Part shown: piece after piece, positions 43,973 through 55,088 of the stretch
How the letters are laid out: each line of letters starts with the position of its first letter
How positions within the stretch are numbered: the first letter of the stretch is position 1
Source: Stenotrophomonas maltophilia
Lineage (GTDB): Bacteria; Pseudomonadota; Gammaproteobacteria; Xanthomonadales; Xanthomonadaceae
Length of the DNA: 64,000 bases
Reading direction: 5' to 3'
Assembly: GCA_002363385.1 (NCBI GenBank)
Contig: DEVL01000003.1
Span: 310,505 to 374,504, forward strand
The notes under the pieces: model-generated
The model's database searches: none
Told to the model about the DNA's origin: nothing
Seen by the model: only the letters and a program-made list of their open reading frames with translations
Made by a program: the position numbers and the translations under genes

Positions 43973-46606
43973 ATGAAAAAATCCACGCGCAGGCCGTCGC
44001 CTCCCACTGCCCCAGATGCCTTCGTCCGCGTCCGCGGCGCACGCGAACACAACCTCAAGAACGTGGATGTCGACATCCCGCGCGATGCGCTCGTGGTGTT
44101 CTCCGGCATCTCCGGCTCGGGCAAGTCCTCGCTGGCGTTCGGCACGCTCTACGCCGAGGCGCAGCGGCGCTACCTGGAATCGCTGTCGCCGTACGCACGT
44201 CGCCTGATCGACCAGGTGGGCGTGCCGGACGTGGATGCGATCGAGGGGCTGCCGCCGGCCGTGGCCCTGCAGCAGCAGCGCGGCACGGCCAGCGTGCGCT
44301 CCAGCGTCGGCAGCGTGACCACGCTGTCGAGTCTGCTGCGGATGCTGTACTCGCGTGCAGGTACCTATCCGGCCAGGCAACCCATGCTGTACGCCGAGGA
44401 CTTCTCGCCGAACACGCCGCAGGGCGCCTGCCCGAACTGCCACGGCCTGGGCTACGTGTATGAAGTGACCGAGCAATCGATGGTGCCCGATCCGTCACTG
44501 AGCATCCGCGAGCGCGCCATCGCTGCATGGCCGCCGGCGTGGCACGGGCAGAACCTGCGCGACATCCTCGTCACGCTCGGCTACGACGTGGATGTTCCCT
44601 GGCGCGATCTGCCCAAGAAGCAGCGCGACTGGATCCTGTTCACCGAGGAACAACCGGTGGTGCCGGTGTATGCCGGCTTCACCCCGGCTGAAACCCGCGC
44701 CGCCGTGCGTCGCAAGGAGGAGCCGAGCTACATGGGCACCTTCAGCGGTGCACGCCGCTACGTGCTGCATACCTTTGCCACCACGCAGAGCGCGATGATG
44801 AAGAAGCGCGTGGCACGTTACATGATCGGCACCGAATGTCCGGTCTGCGATGGCCGCCGATTGAAGCGCGAAGCGCTCTCGGTGACCTTCGCCGGCATGG
44901 ATATCGGCACACTCTCGCAGCTGCCGCTCAGTGCCATGGCCCAGGCGCTGCGACCGGCGGCGGAGGGCCATTTCGAGGTGGCGGCAGCAACCGCCACGCG
45001 CAGCCGCAGCGCTGGCAAGCAGGCTACGGCCAATCGGGTAGCTGCCGGTGGCAACGCGCATGCGGGCGGCAGCGACGTACGTAGGACGCCGGATCTGTCC
45101 GAGGAGAAGCGCATCGCGGCCCAGCGCATCGCGCACGATCTGGTCGAGCGGATCGGCACGTTGCAGTCGCTGGGGCTGGGCTATCTGTCGATGGACCGCG
45201 CGACCCCGACATTGTCGCCGGGTGAACTACAGCGCTTGCGACTGGCCACGCAGATCCGCTCCAGCCTGTTCGGTGTCGTGTACGTGCTGGACGAGCCCAC
45301 TGCCGGCCTGCATCCAGCTGACGGCGAGGCCCTGTATGACGCGCTGGCGCAGCTCAAGGCCGGTGGCAACACCTTGTTTGTCGTGGAGCACGATCTGGAG
45401 ATGCTGCGCCGCGCGGACTGGCTGGTGGACGTCGGCCCGGGTGCCGGTCAGCACGGCGGCCAGGTGCTCTACAGCGGCCCGCCCGAGGGCCTGCGCACGA
45501 TCAAGGCCTCGGTCACCGCGCCGTATCTGTTCTCGAACAGCGCCGATACCCGACGTACGCCCCGCGCGCCGTCCGGCTGGCTGGGCCTGCAGGGCGTTCA
45601 CCGCAACAACCTGCATGGCGTGGATACACGTTTTCCGCTTGGGGCGTTCACGGCGGTGACCGGTGTCTCCGGCTCGGGCAAGTCGAGTCTGGTCAGCCAG
45701 GCCCTGGTCGAGCTGGTGGGCGAGCATCTCGGGCAGGAGCCGGTGATCGAGGAGCTCGACAGCGAACTGCCGCAGCCCAGCCGCATCGAACGCACCCGTG
45801 GCCGTTTGACCGGTGCCAAGGCGATCAAGCGCCTGGTCAACGTCGACCAGAAGCCGATCGGGCGCACGCCGCGCTCCAACCTGGCCACGTATACGGGGCT
45901 GTTCGATCATGTGCGCCGGCTGTTCGCCGGCACGCGCGCGGCCAAGGCGCGCCGCTACACCGTCGGCCGCTTCTCCTTCAACGTCGCGGCAGGCCGCTGC
46001 GAAACCTGCGAGGGCGAGGGCTTCGTCCACGTGGAGCTGTTGTTCATGCCCAGCGTCTATGCGCCGTGCCCGACCTGCCATGGTCAGCGCTACAACGCCA
46101 AGACGCTGGAGGTGCAGTGGAACGGCCGCAACATCGCGCAGGTGCTGGCGATGACCGTGGAAGAAGCCTTGGCCTTCTTCGCCGAGGAGCCGCCCATACA
46201 GCGCCCGCTGCAGTTGCTGCGGGATATCGGCTTGGGCTATCTGCGCCTGGGCCAGCCGGCCACGGAGCTGTCCGGCGGTGAGGCGCAGCGGATCAAGCTC
46301 GCCACCGAGCTGCAGCGCAGCCAGCACGGCAACAGCCTGTATGTATTGGACGAGCCAACCACCGGCCTGCATCCGGCGGATGTGGACAAGCTGATGACGC
46401 AGCTGCACGGCCTGGTCGACGCCGGCAACACAGTGGTGGTGGTCGAGCACGACCTGCGCGTGGTGGCCGATGCGGACTGGGTGATCGATGTGGGGCCAGA
46501 CGCAGGCGAAGAAGGTGGCCGGATCGTGGCCGAAGGCACACCCGCGCAGGTCAGTCGCGCCAGGCAGGGTGCCACCGCGCGCTATCTGCGCCGCTGGTTT
46601 CCCTGA
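43973..46606 (+). CDS. UvrA-like ABC ATPase (UvrA paralogue)
   Basis: The 877-residue protein has two ABC modules: Walker A GISGSGKSS (about residue 45) and GVSGSGKSS; signatures LSPGELQRLRLA (atypical, Pro for Gly) and LSGGEAQRIKLA; Walker B VYVLDEPTAGLHP and LYVLDEPTTGLHP. Two CxxC zinc-finger pairs are visible (CPNC..CPVC and CETC..CPTC). It is shorter than canonical UvrA (about 940-1000 residues) and diverges in the insertion region, as in class II UvrA paralogues linked to drug tolerance. A main uvrA is presumably elsewhere. Confidence 0.88.
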   Translation: MKKSTRRPSPPTAPDAFVRVRGAREHNLKNVDVDIPRDALVVFSGISGSGKSSLAFGTLYAEAQRRYLESLSPYARRLIDQVGVPDVDAIEGLPPAVALQQQRGTASVRSSVGSVTTLSSLLRMLYSRAGTYPARQPMLYAEDFSPNTPQGACPNCHGLGYVYEVTEQSMVPDPSLSIRERAIAAWPPAWHGQNLRDILVTLGYDVDVPWRDLPKKQRDWILFTEEQPVVPVYAGFTPAETRAAVRRKEEPSYMGTFSGARRYVLHTFATTQSAMMKKRVARYMIGTECPVCDGRRLKREALSVTFAGMDIGTLSQLPLSAMAQALRPAAEGHFEVAAATATRSRSAGKQATANRVAAGGNAHAGGSDVRRTPDLSEEKRIAAQRIAHDLVERIGTLQSLGLGYLSMDRATPTLSPGELQRLRLATQIRSSLFGVVYVLDEPTAGLHPADGEALYDALAQLKAGGNTLFVVEHDLEMLRRADWLVDVGPGAGQHGGQVLYSGPPEGLRTIKASVTAPYLFSNSADTRRTPRAPSGWLGLQGVHRNNLHGVDTRFPLGAFTAVTGVSGSGKSSLVSQALVELVGEHLGQEPVIEELDSELPQPSRIERTRGRLTGAKAIKRLVNVDQKPIGRTPRSNLATYTGLFDHVRRLFAGTRAAKARRYTVGRFSFNVAAGRCETCEGEGFVHVELLFMPSVYAPCPTCHGQRYNAKTLEVQWNGRNIAQVLAMTVEEALAFFAEEPPIQRPLQLLRDIGLGYLRLGQPATELSGGEAQRIKLATELQRSQHGNSLYVLDEPTTGLHPADVDKLMTQLHGLVDAGNTVVVVEHDLRVVADADWVIDVGPDAGEEGGRIVAEGTPAQVSRARQGATARYLRRWFP

Positions 46607-46620
46607 GCGGCGCAGGCCCC

Positions 46621-49137
46621 TCAATACACGTCGCGGCGATAGCGTCCGTCGTTGAGCAGAGCATCGACCGCGTCGTCGCCCAGCACCTCGCGCAGCACCT
46701 TATCGACGCCCTCGGCCATGCCGTGCAGCGAGCCGCACACGTAGATGCTGCCGCCCAGATCCACCCACGCCCGCAGTGCCTCCGGCGCGGCACGCAGGCG
46801 GTCCTGCACATAGCCGCCGCCGTCCGGATCGCGCGAGAACGCCAGGTCCACCCGGCCCAGATGGCCCTGCGCCTGCCACGCCTCGATCTCCCCGCGATAC
46901 AGGAAGTCGTGCGCGCGGGTGCGTTCGCCGAACACCAGCCAATGCCCACGGTCGCCACGCGCGTCTGCCTCACGCAGCAGGCTGCGCAAACCGGCGATCC
47001 CGGTGCCGTTGCCGATCAACAGCATCGGGGCATGCTCGGGATGGCGATGGAAACCGCTGTTCGGGCGCACCCGCGCGTGGAGGCTGTCCGCCTCAGCCGC
47101 ATGCACGCACAGCCAGCCCGAGCCCAGTCCATGGCGGCCGTCGGGCAGGTCGGTCAGACGGACCACGAGCTGCACGACATCGTCGCCCGGGACCGAGGCA
47201 ATGGAATACTCACGATGCGGCAGCGCTGGCAGACGCGCCAGCCAGCGTGCGGCGTCGGGCGCTGCAGTCGCATCGGGCGCCTCCGTTGTCTCCGGCAGCA
47301 CGCGCGCGGCGGCGGCCTCGACCAGCGTCGTGATGCGTCCGTCCACCGTCACCGGTGCCTGCGGATCCAGACCGTTGCGGGTCAGCACCGCCAGCACGTG
47401 TGCACGCGCATGGCGGGGGGCGATCTCCAGGATGTCGCCGGCCTGCCAACTGGCGTGTGCCGGTGGCCGCAGTGCCACCTGCCAGATCGCACCGGCAGCA
47501 CTGCCGGCGTTGAGATGGGTGCGCGTCTGCAACGCCCACGGCTGCAGTTCAATCGGCGCGGGCAGCGGCGTGTGGTCCTCCACCCCGGTCACCGCGGCCA
47601 ACTGCTGCTGCCACTGCCCCAGCGTGACGGCATCGGTGCGGTCCACCTCGATGCTGGCAAACAGGCGCTGGGCGCCCTGCGTGGCCAGCCAGGTGTCCAC
47701 CTGCCGCGAGAAGCCGCAGAAGCGTGCGTACTCGCGGTCGCCCAGTCCCAGCACGGCGTAGGCCAGCCCCTGCAGCGGCGCCGAATGCGCCAGCACCCGT
47801 CGCTCGAACGCACGCGCGGCATCGGGCGCTTCGCCATCGCCGAAGGTGCTGATGACGAACAATGCCTTGTCGGTGTGTGCCAGCAGCGCCGCATCCACCT
47901 GCGCAAGCGGGCGCACCTGCACCGGCAGACCGGCCGCCTGCAGTTGCGAGGCAGCGCGCCAGGCCAGCTGCTCGGCAAAGCCACTCTGGCTGGCGAACGC
48001 GACCAGCCAAGGCTGCCCGGTGCCGAGGGCCGTGCCCAAGGGCAGGCGTGAGGCGCGCACCTCGCGTTTCCTGCGGCGGCGATCCAGGTACAACATCCAA
48101 CCGGTGATGAAGAACACCAGCATGCCCAGGCTGGACAGCATCACGATGATCCGCCCCGGCAGGCCGAAGAAGCTGCCCGAATGCAGCGCGAACATGCTGA
48201 CGATGATTTTGCCGCCGGGATTTTTGGCGGCGTAGGGCTCCAGCGAGAGCAGTGCGCCAGTCGCCGGATCCAGTTGCACGATGTCCTGCGCGCGGTCATG
48301 CGCGGCATCAGCGCCCTGCACGCGGCTGGTCAGTGCACGCCCGGGCTTGGCCGGGAAGCGCAGATCGATGTAACCGTGGCGCACGCCGTCCAGCGCGTAC
48401 AGGGTGGCCTGCACCTTGTGCAGATCCAGTGCGCCGCCGCGGGTGCGCGGTTGGCTCTGCTCGGCGCTCGAGCCCCCGAGCAACGTGGTCGCGGCCTTGC
48501 GGTACCAGTCGAACGACCACCACAGCCCGGTCAGTGCGATCAGCAGGTACACCAGCAGTACCCAGGTGCCGACCACCGAGTGCAGGCTCCACAGGAAACT
48601 GCGCCCCGTGCGCGACCATTCCACCGCCAGCCAGGTGCGCCAGTGCCACCAGCGTCGTGGCCAGCGCAGATACAGCCCGGACAGGCAGAAAAACACCAAG
48701 GCGATCGCGCAGCCGCCGGTGACCAGACTGCCTCGCTTACCGCTCACCAGGTGGCGGTGCAGGTCCTCGACGAAGGCGAAGAACCCCAGCCCCCTCAGCT
48801 CAGTGAGCACACGGCCGGTGTAGGGATCGAAGTAGCGCCAGTTGGCCTGGCCGCCTTCGAAACGCGCGACCGACAGGCGCTGCCCGGTGGCATCCACGCG
48901 CAGCCGCTGCAGCGCGTGCGGCATGTCCTGCTGCAATCGCGGTAGCAGCTCGGTGAGGGCCAGCGGCTGATCACCGGCTGCATGGCGTTCCACCACCTGC
49001 GCAAGCGCCGGATTGGCCGCGCGCATCAGCTCATCTTCGAAGGACAGCGTGGCGCCGCTCAGCCCCATCACCGCCAGCACGGTGCCGGCGGTGATGCCCA
49101 GCAGCCAGTGCAGCTGGAAAAGAACGGTCTTCAACAT
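46621..49137 (-). CDS. PepSY membrane / flavodoxin / FNR fusion, probable ferric-siderophore reductase
   Basis: The 838-residue protein has N-terminal PepSY-type transmembrane helices (residues 1-380; four helices, HLVSGKRG, LHSVVGTW), then a flavodoxin domain (FASQSGFAEQLA, STFGDGEAPDAA, GLGDREYARFCG) and an FAD/NADPH reductase domain (REYSIASVP, GNGTGIAGLRSLL, YVCGSLHGMAEGVD, ending NDGRYRRDVY). It would pass electrons from NADPH across the inner membrane. A Fur-box-like palindrome 66 bp upstream suggests iron-dependent expression, so a siderophore-iron reductase is the best guess. Confidence 0.85.
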   Translation of the reverse strand: MLKTVLFQLHWLLGITAGTVLAVMGLSGATLSFEDELMRAANPALAQVVERHAAGDQPLALTELLPRLQQDMPHALQRLRVDATGQRLSVARFEGGQANWRYFDPYTGRVLTELRGLGFFAFVEDLHRHLVSGKRGSLVTGGCAIALVFFCLSGLYLRWPRRWWHWRTWLAVEWSRTGRSFLWSLHSVVGTWVLLVYLLIALTGLWWSFDWYRKAATTLLGGSSAEQSQPRTRGGALDLHKVQATLYALDGVRHGYIDLRFPAKPGRALTSRVQGADAAHDRAQDIVQLDPATGALLSLEPYAAKNPGGKIIVSMFALHSGSFFGLPGRIIVMLSSLGMLVFFITGWMLYLDRRRRKREVRASRLPLGTALGTGQPWLVAFASQSGFAEQLAWRAASQLQAAGLPVQVRPLAQVDAALLAHTDKALFVISTFGDGEAPDAARAFERRVLAHSAPLQGLAYAVLGLGDREYARFCGFSRQVDTWLATQGAQRLFASIEVDRTDAVTLGQWQQQLAAVTGVEDHTPLPAPIELQPWALQTRTHLNAGSAAGAIWQVALRPPAHASWQAGDILEIAPRHARAHVLAVLTRNGLDPQAPVTVDGRITTLVEAAAARVLPETTEAPDATAAPDAARWLARLPALPHREYSIASVPGDDVVQLVVRLTDLPDGRHGLGSGWLCVHAAEADSLHARVRPNSGFHRHPEHAPMLLIGNGTGIAGLRSLLREADARGDRGHWLVFGERTRAHDFLYRGEIEAWQAQGHLGRVDLAFSRDPDGGGYVQDRLRAAPEALRAWVDLGGSIYVCGSLHGMAEGVDKVLREVLGDDAVDALLNDGRYRRDVY

Positions 49138-49202
49138 GGCGGTTCCGGCGGCAGAAGGCAGCGCGGCCAGCCACGCAGGCAGCGTGACACTGCCCGGCAG
49201 CA

Positions 49203-49221
49203 GATGAGAATGAATCTCGTC
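49203..49221 (-). promoter_or_regulatory. Fur-box-like palindrome
   Basis: GATGAGAATGAATCTCGTC is a 19-bp inverted repeat (arms GATGAGA and TCTCGTC, one mismatch), the length and style of Fur boxes. It is 66-84 bp upstream of the PepSY-fusion ATG. Confidence 0.5.
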
Positions 49222-49314
49222 ATTGTTGGGGGTGCCGCAACGGCGGTCAAGACCTTACGGGAGGTTGCGCGGCATCACGATCAACGGCCACGCTGTCGAC
49301 GTCGGTAGACGGCC

Positions 49315-49875
49315 TCAGTGGCGCGCCCACGCCTCAATCTCGCCTGCAGAGAACGGCCCGAGCTTCTGTTTCACGATGCGCCCTTCGGCATCGACCAGCA
49401 CCGAATAGGGGAGCAGGCCCTGTGCATTGCCCAGGCGCACGCTGGCATCGGCAGGGCCGGGCGTGTCGAGCACGATCGGGTAGGTCACGGGTATGCGGGT
49501 CAGGAAATCGCGGACGCCTTCAGGCGTATCCAGCGCAAGCCCGAGCACCTGCACACCGCTGGCACCCTGGGCGTCGGCAAACGCGGTCAGCGCGGGCATC
49601 TCTTCTACACAGGGGCCGCACCAGCTCGCCCAGACGTTGATCAACAGCGGGCGGCCACGGAAGCCAGCCAGATCCACGGGGTGTCCGTGGATGTCGGGCA
49701 GGGTGATCGCCGGCATCGGATCGCCGGGTTGGGCTGCGGCTACTGCCGCGCGCTGCGGTGGTGGGGCGATCGCCGGGCGGGTGTCATGCCCGGCGAACCA
49801 CAGCCCCGTGCCGATGCCCAACACGGCCGCGATCACGACCACCACGACCGTCCGCCGTGGTGGCCGCAGGCTCAT
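49315..49875 (-). CDS. TlpA-like membrane-anchored thioredoxin
   Basis: The 186-residue protein has an N-terminal signal anchor (VVVVVIAAVLGIGTGLWFAG) and a thioredoxin fold with NVWASWCGPC and the cis-Pro in GLLPYSVLVD. It reduces periplasmic disulfides, plausibly receiving electrons from the adjacent DsbD. Its ATG overlaps the dsbD stop (ATGA). Confidence 0.92.
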   Translation of the reverse strand: MSLRPPRRTVVVVVIAAVLGIGTGLWFAGHDTRPAIAPPPQRAAVAAAQPGDPMPAITLPDIHGHPVDLAGFRGRPLLINVWASWCGPCVEEMPALTAFADAQGASGVQVLGLALDTPEGVRDFLTRIPVTYPIVLDTPGPADASVRLGNAQGLLPYSVLVDAEGRIVKQKLGPFSAGEIEAWARH

Positions 49876-52238
49876 CGTGCGGTCCGCAGCAGCGCTTCTT
49901 CCACCAGCGCCTGGGTCAGCACGGTCGGCAGCACCGTCGGCGGTGCGCCCGGGCCGTAGACCACATACAGGGGCACGCCGACGGCCTTGTGCTCATCCAG
50001 GAAGGCGGTGATCTGCGGGTCGACATTGGTGTAGTCGCCGCGCATGTAGACCGCGTTGGTCCGGCGCAGGGTGTCGCGGAAGGCATCGGTGCCCAGCACC
50101 GCGCGCTCGTTGGCCTTGCAGGTCACGCACCAGTCGGCGGTCATGTTGACGAACACCACGCGGTTGTCCTGGCGCAGGCGGTCCAGCATCTGCGGTGAGT
50201 ACTCCACCACGTTGTCGCTGGCCGGCTGTGCGGCCTTGGCCGGCGGATTCAGGCGGGTCACGCCCCAGATCGGATACAGCGCGGCCAGCACCAGCAGCAG
50301 GGCCAGCAGACCGCCGACGCGCTGGCTGCGCCAGCGGCTGCGCTCGAACCACCACAGCGCCAGCGACAGGATCACCAGGCCGCCCAGCACCAGCGCCATC
50401 GCATCCACGCCGCGCTGCTTGCCCAGCACCCACAGCAGCCAGATCGCGGTGCCGTACATCGGGAAGGCCAGCACCAGCTTGAGGGTTTCCATCCACGCGC
50501 CGGGGCGCGGCAGGCGACGGGCCAGCGACGGCACGAAGCCGATCAGCAGGAACGGCAGGGCCAGGCCCAGGCCGAGTGCCAGGAACACCAGCATCGCCTG
50601 CAGGCCGGGCGCAGCGAAGGCATAGGCCAGTGCCGGGCCCATGAACGGGGCCACGCACGGGCTGGCCACCACACAGGCGAGCACGCCGGTGAAGAAATCG
50701 CCGACCGGGCCGCTGCGCGAGGCCAGCGACTGGCCGACCCCGCCCATGCTGCCGCCCAGGGTGAACACGCCCGACAGGCTCAGGCCGACGGCGAACATCA
50801 GATACACCAGCGCGGCGATGAACCACGGGTGCTGCAGCTGGAAGCCCCAGCCCGCGGCCTGGCCGGCTGCACGCAGCGCGATCACCAGCGCACCGATCGC
50901 AGCGAAGGCGACCAGCACGCCGGCGGTGTACCACAGCGCATGGCTGCGCGCGCGCTGGCGGCTCTCACCGCTCTGCGCCACGCCCAATACCTTCAGCGAC
51001 AGGATCGGCAGCACGCACGGCATCAGGTTGAGAATCAGGCCACCGGCCACGGCGAACAACAGCAGCACAAGCAGGTTGCCCGGTGCGGCGGCCGGTGAGG
51101 CCGGCGGCGGGGTGCGCTGTGCGTTGTCGGCGCTGGCATCCGGGGTGGCGGCCGTGTCGCCCGGCACGGCCAGGGCCGGCTCGTTCGGGCGGATCAGCAT
51201 CGGCTGGCTGCCGGTGCCACCGTCGCCCCGGGCCAGTGCGCGCTTGTCGCGATTGGGCAGCGGCGCGATGACCTCGGTCTTCTGTGCGACCTCATCGGCC
51301 TTCGCATTGATCGTGCCGGCCGGCAGCGCCAGCTTCACCCGCCGCGTCATCGGCGGGTAGCAGATGCCATCGGTCTGGCAGCCCTGGAAGGTGATCACCA
51401 GGGTGGCATCGGTGGCATCGACACGGCTGCGGCGCAGCGGCAGCGGGACGTCGATCTGGTCGAAATACACCGCCACGTCGCCGAAGTGCTCATCGCGGTG
51501 CGATTTCGCGGCCGGCCACCTGGGCTTGTCCGCGCGGATGCCCGGGGCACCCTCCAGCGCCAGCGAGGTGCGGTCGCGATACAGGTAGTAGCCCGGTGCC
51601 GGGGTGAACCGCAGCAGCACGGTGTTGCCATCGCCGACGATGGCATCGAAGCCGAACGCGCGCTCGGACGGCAGCGGCAGCGCCTGGCTGTTGTCAGTGC
51701 CGGGCAGGCGCAGGCCAGTGCCGGTGCTGCCGGCGAGGGGGGTATTGAACGGGGAGGCGGCGCTACTGGTGCCGGCAGGTGTCGCGCTGGCAGTGCCACT
51801 TCCACCGGTCGGCAGCTTCACCTGCAGCGTGCGCTTCTGCGGCGGGTAGCACACGCCCGCATCGGCGCAGCCCTGATAGCGCACTTCCAGCGTGACGGTG
51901 TCGGCGCCATCGGCGGCCTTGCCCGGCAGCACGCCGGTCAGGCGCTCGCGATAGGTCTCCACCTCGCCGAAGAAATCATCGTGGTGCTTCTTGCCGGCCG
52001 GCAGCTGCAGCGCCTCGGCATCGAAGCCGGCATCAGCCTTGACCGTGGTGCGGTGGCGATACAGGTAATAGCCCGGGGCGATCTTCCAGCTGATCTCCAC
52101 GCGGTCACGGTCGCGCGCCTGCGCGGTGAGCCCGAAGGCCTCATCGACCGGGAGCAGATCCTTTTCGCTGACCGCCCAGGCCGGCAGGCAGACCACGAGC
52201 AACGCGCACAGCGCGGCAACACGACGAAACAGCGTCAT
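49872..52238 (-). CDS. dsbD: Thiol:disulfide interchange protein DsbD with duplicated N-terminal domain
   Basis: The 788-residue inner-membrane protein passes electrons from cytosolic thioredoxin to periplasmic partners. Its signal peptide is followed by two nDsbD domains, each with its Cys pair: YQGCADAGVCYPP and FQGCQTDGICYPP, preceded by GYYLYRHR and GYYLYRDR. The membrane part has the Cys in NLMPCVLPIL and ASPCVAP, and the C-terminal thioredoxin domain has ADWCVTC. E. coli DsbD is about 565 residues with one N-domain. Its ATG overlaps the cutA stop (TGATG). Confidence 0.93.
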   Translation of the reverse strand: MTLFRRVAALCALLVVCLPAWAVSEKDLLPVDEAFGLTAQARDRDRVEISWKIAPGYYLYRHRTTVKADAGFDAEALQLPAGKKHHDDFFGEVETYRERLTGVLPGKAADGADTVTLEVRYQGCADAGVCYPPQKRTLQVKLPTGGSGTASATPAGTSSAASPFNTPLAGSTGTGLRLPGTDNSQALPLPSERAFGFDAIVGDGNTVLLRFTPAPGYYLYRDRTSLALEGAPGIRADKPRWPAAKSHRDEHFGDVAVYFDQIDVPLPLRRSRVDATDATLVITFQGCQTDGICYPPMTRRVKLALPAGTINAKADEVAQKTEVIAPLPNRDKRALARGDGGTGSQPMLIRPNEPALAVPGDTAATPDASADNAQRTPPPASPAAAPGNLLVLLLFAVAGGLILNLMPCVLPILSLKVLGVAQSGESRQRARSHALWYTAGVLVAFAAIGALVIALRAAGQAAGWGFQLQHPWFIAALVYLMFAVGLSLSGVFTLGGSMGGVGQSLASRSGPVGDFFTGVLACVVASPCVAPFMGPALAYAFAAPGLQAMLVFLALGLGLALPFLLIGFVPSLARRLPRPGAWMETLKLVLAFPMYGTAIWLLWVLGKQRGVDAMALVLGGLVILSLALWWFERSRWRSQRVGGLLALLLVLAALYPIWGVTRLNPPAKAAQPASDNVVEYSPQMLDRLRQDNRVVFVNMTADWCVTCKANERAVLGTDAFRDTLRRTNAVYMRGDYTNVDPQITAFLDEHKAVGVPLYVVYGPGAPPTVLPTVLTQALVEEALLRTAR

Positions 52239-52576
52239 CAATCACTTTCCTCACGGGTCTGCGCCCGAATCCAATCCAGGTACGCCGGCAGGCCGGCGCG
52301 GGTTTCGACCGCGATGCACTCGGGGAGTTCATACGGGTGCAGGGCCTGCACGCGCGCGATCGCCGCGTCCAGGCGGCTGCCGGTGGTCTTGATCAACAGT
52401 TGGACCTCATGGTCCTCGGTGACCTCGCCCTGCCAGCGGTAGGTCGAGTGCGCCCCGTCCAGGCGCGTGACGCAGGCCGCCAAGCGTTCGTCCACCAGCG
52501 CGTGTGCCAGCCGCGTGGCGCAGGCCACGTCGGGGCAGGTGGTGAACAGCAGGAAGACGGGATCGGCAATCGACAT
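52238..52576 (-). CDS. cutA: CutA1-type divalent-cation tolerance protein
   Basis: The 112-residue cytosolic trimer-forming protein has FTTCPDVACATRLAHALVDERLAACV and YRWQGEVTEDHEVQLLIKTT, the conserved CutA1 core, then HPYELPECIAV. Its role is unclear although copper tolerance was proposed in E. coli. It leads the coupled set cutA-dsbD-tlpA. Confidence 0.93.
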   Translation of the reverse strand: MSIADPVFLLFTTCPDVACATRLAHALVDERLAACVTRLDGAHSTYRWQGEVTEDHEVQLLIKTTGSRLDAAIARVQALHPYELPECIAVETRAGLPAYLDWIRAQTREESD

Positions 52577-52648
52577 GACCGCCGAGTATAGGACCGCCAG
52601 AGGCCAATGGTCCGACCGGCGCCGCGAGGGGGCGCCGGTCGGCCGGGC

Positions 52649-54433
<1,785 letters not shown>

Positions 54434-54584
54434 CTACGACTCCTTGTGATTGGTCAATGCCGATCGAATCTACGCAATCCAGATGACACATCGATTGGTC
54501 TGTCGGATTCGACCTTTCGCATTGAGAACTGCGTCAAACATTCACGCGCGGACCCGGATCGGCGAAAAAAACCGTCCGCTGGCC

Positions 54585-54612
54585 CTTGAAAGGGGAGGGG
54601 CCAGCACCATCT
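54585..54612 (+). promoter_or_regulatory. Sigma-32-type promoter of groESL
   Basis: CTTGAAA (54585-54591), a 13-nt spacer and CACCATCT (54605-54612) match the RpoH consensus CTTGAAA / CCCCATNT with one mismatch. The predicted start is about 54619, leaving a leader of around 108 nt containing the CIRCE-like element. Confidence 0.75.
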
Positions 54613-54652
54613 CTGCTCTGTCCCGCACCGTCGGGTTTTTTCGTGAGCGTGG

Positions 54653-54679
54653 CTGGCAGTCGCCCTGTGCGAGTGCTAA
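54653..54679. promoter_or_regulatory. Degenerate CIRCE element in the groES leader
   Basis: CTGGCAGTC-N9-GAGTGCTAA: the right arm is a perfect CIRCE half-site, and the left arm matches six of nine consensus bases. It lies about 50 bp before the groES ATG, the normal place for HrcA control. Confidence 0.65.
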
Positions 54680-54726
54680 CATCGCCAGACTTTCCTAGAC
54701 CAATCAACAACTTAAAAGGGTCTCAC

Positions 54727-55014
54727 ATGAGCATCAAGCCGCTTCATGACCGCGTCGTAGTCAAGCCGATCGAAGCCGACGAAATCTCGTCCGGCGGCAT
54801 CGTGATTCCGGATTCCGCCAAGGAAAAGTCGACCAAGGGTGAAGTCGTGGCCGTCGGCCCGGGCAAGCCCCTGGACAACGGCAGCGTGCGCGCGCCGTCG
54901 CTGAAGGTCGGTGACAAGGTCATCTACGGCCAGTACGCCGGCAGCAGCTACAAGTCCGAAGGCGTCGAGTTCAAGGTCCTGCGCGAAGACGACATCCTCG
55001 CCATCGTCGGCTGA
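54727..55014 (+). CDS. groES: Co-chaperonin GroES
   Basis: This 95-residue subunit forms the lid of the GroEL folding chamber. The sequence begins SIKPLHDRVVVKPIEADEIS and has the mobile loop (SGGIVIPDSAKEKSTKGEV) and the C-terminal EDDILAIVG. Start ATG 54727 follows AAAGGG. It is the first gene of the heat-shock operon. Confidence 0.98.
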   Translation: MSIKPLHDRVVVKPIEADEISSGGIVIPDSAKEKSTKGEVVAVGPGKPLDNGSVRAPSLKVGDKVIYGQYAGSSYKSEGVEFKVLREDDILAIVG

Positions 55015-55062
55015 GTGATGCGGCCGGCCCCGTGCCGGCGCTTCCGCACTTCCTCCCGTTCA

Positions 55063-55088
55063 AGCAGCCGGGCATCGCCCGGCTCTAC
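55063..55088 (-). repeat. GTAG-type REP element between groES and groEL
   Basis: AGCCGGGC (55066-55073), loop ATC, GCCCGGCT (55077-55084), followed by CTAC (55085-55088). Read on the minus strand this is GTAG plus a perfect 8-bp hairpin, as in the other REP copies. It ends about 5 bp before the groEL ribosome site. Confidence 0.75.

Noticed and set aside
54622..54641. Possible terminator in the groES leader (CCCG/CGGG followed by six T)
   Set aside because: Only a four-base stem, too weak to call without data.
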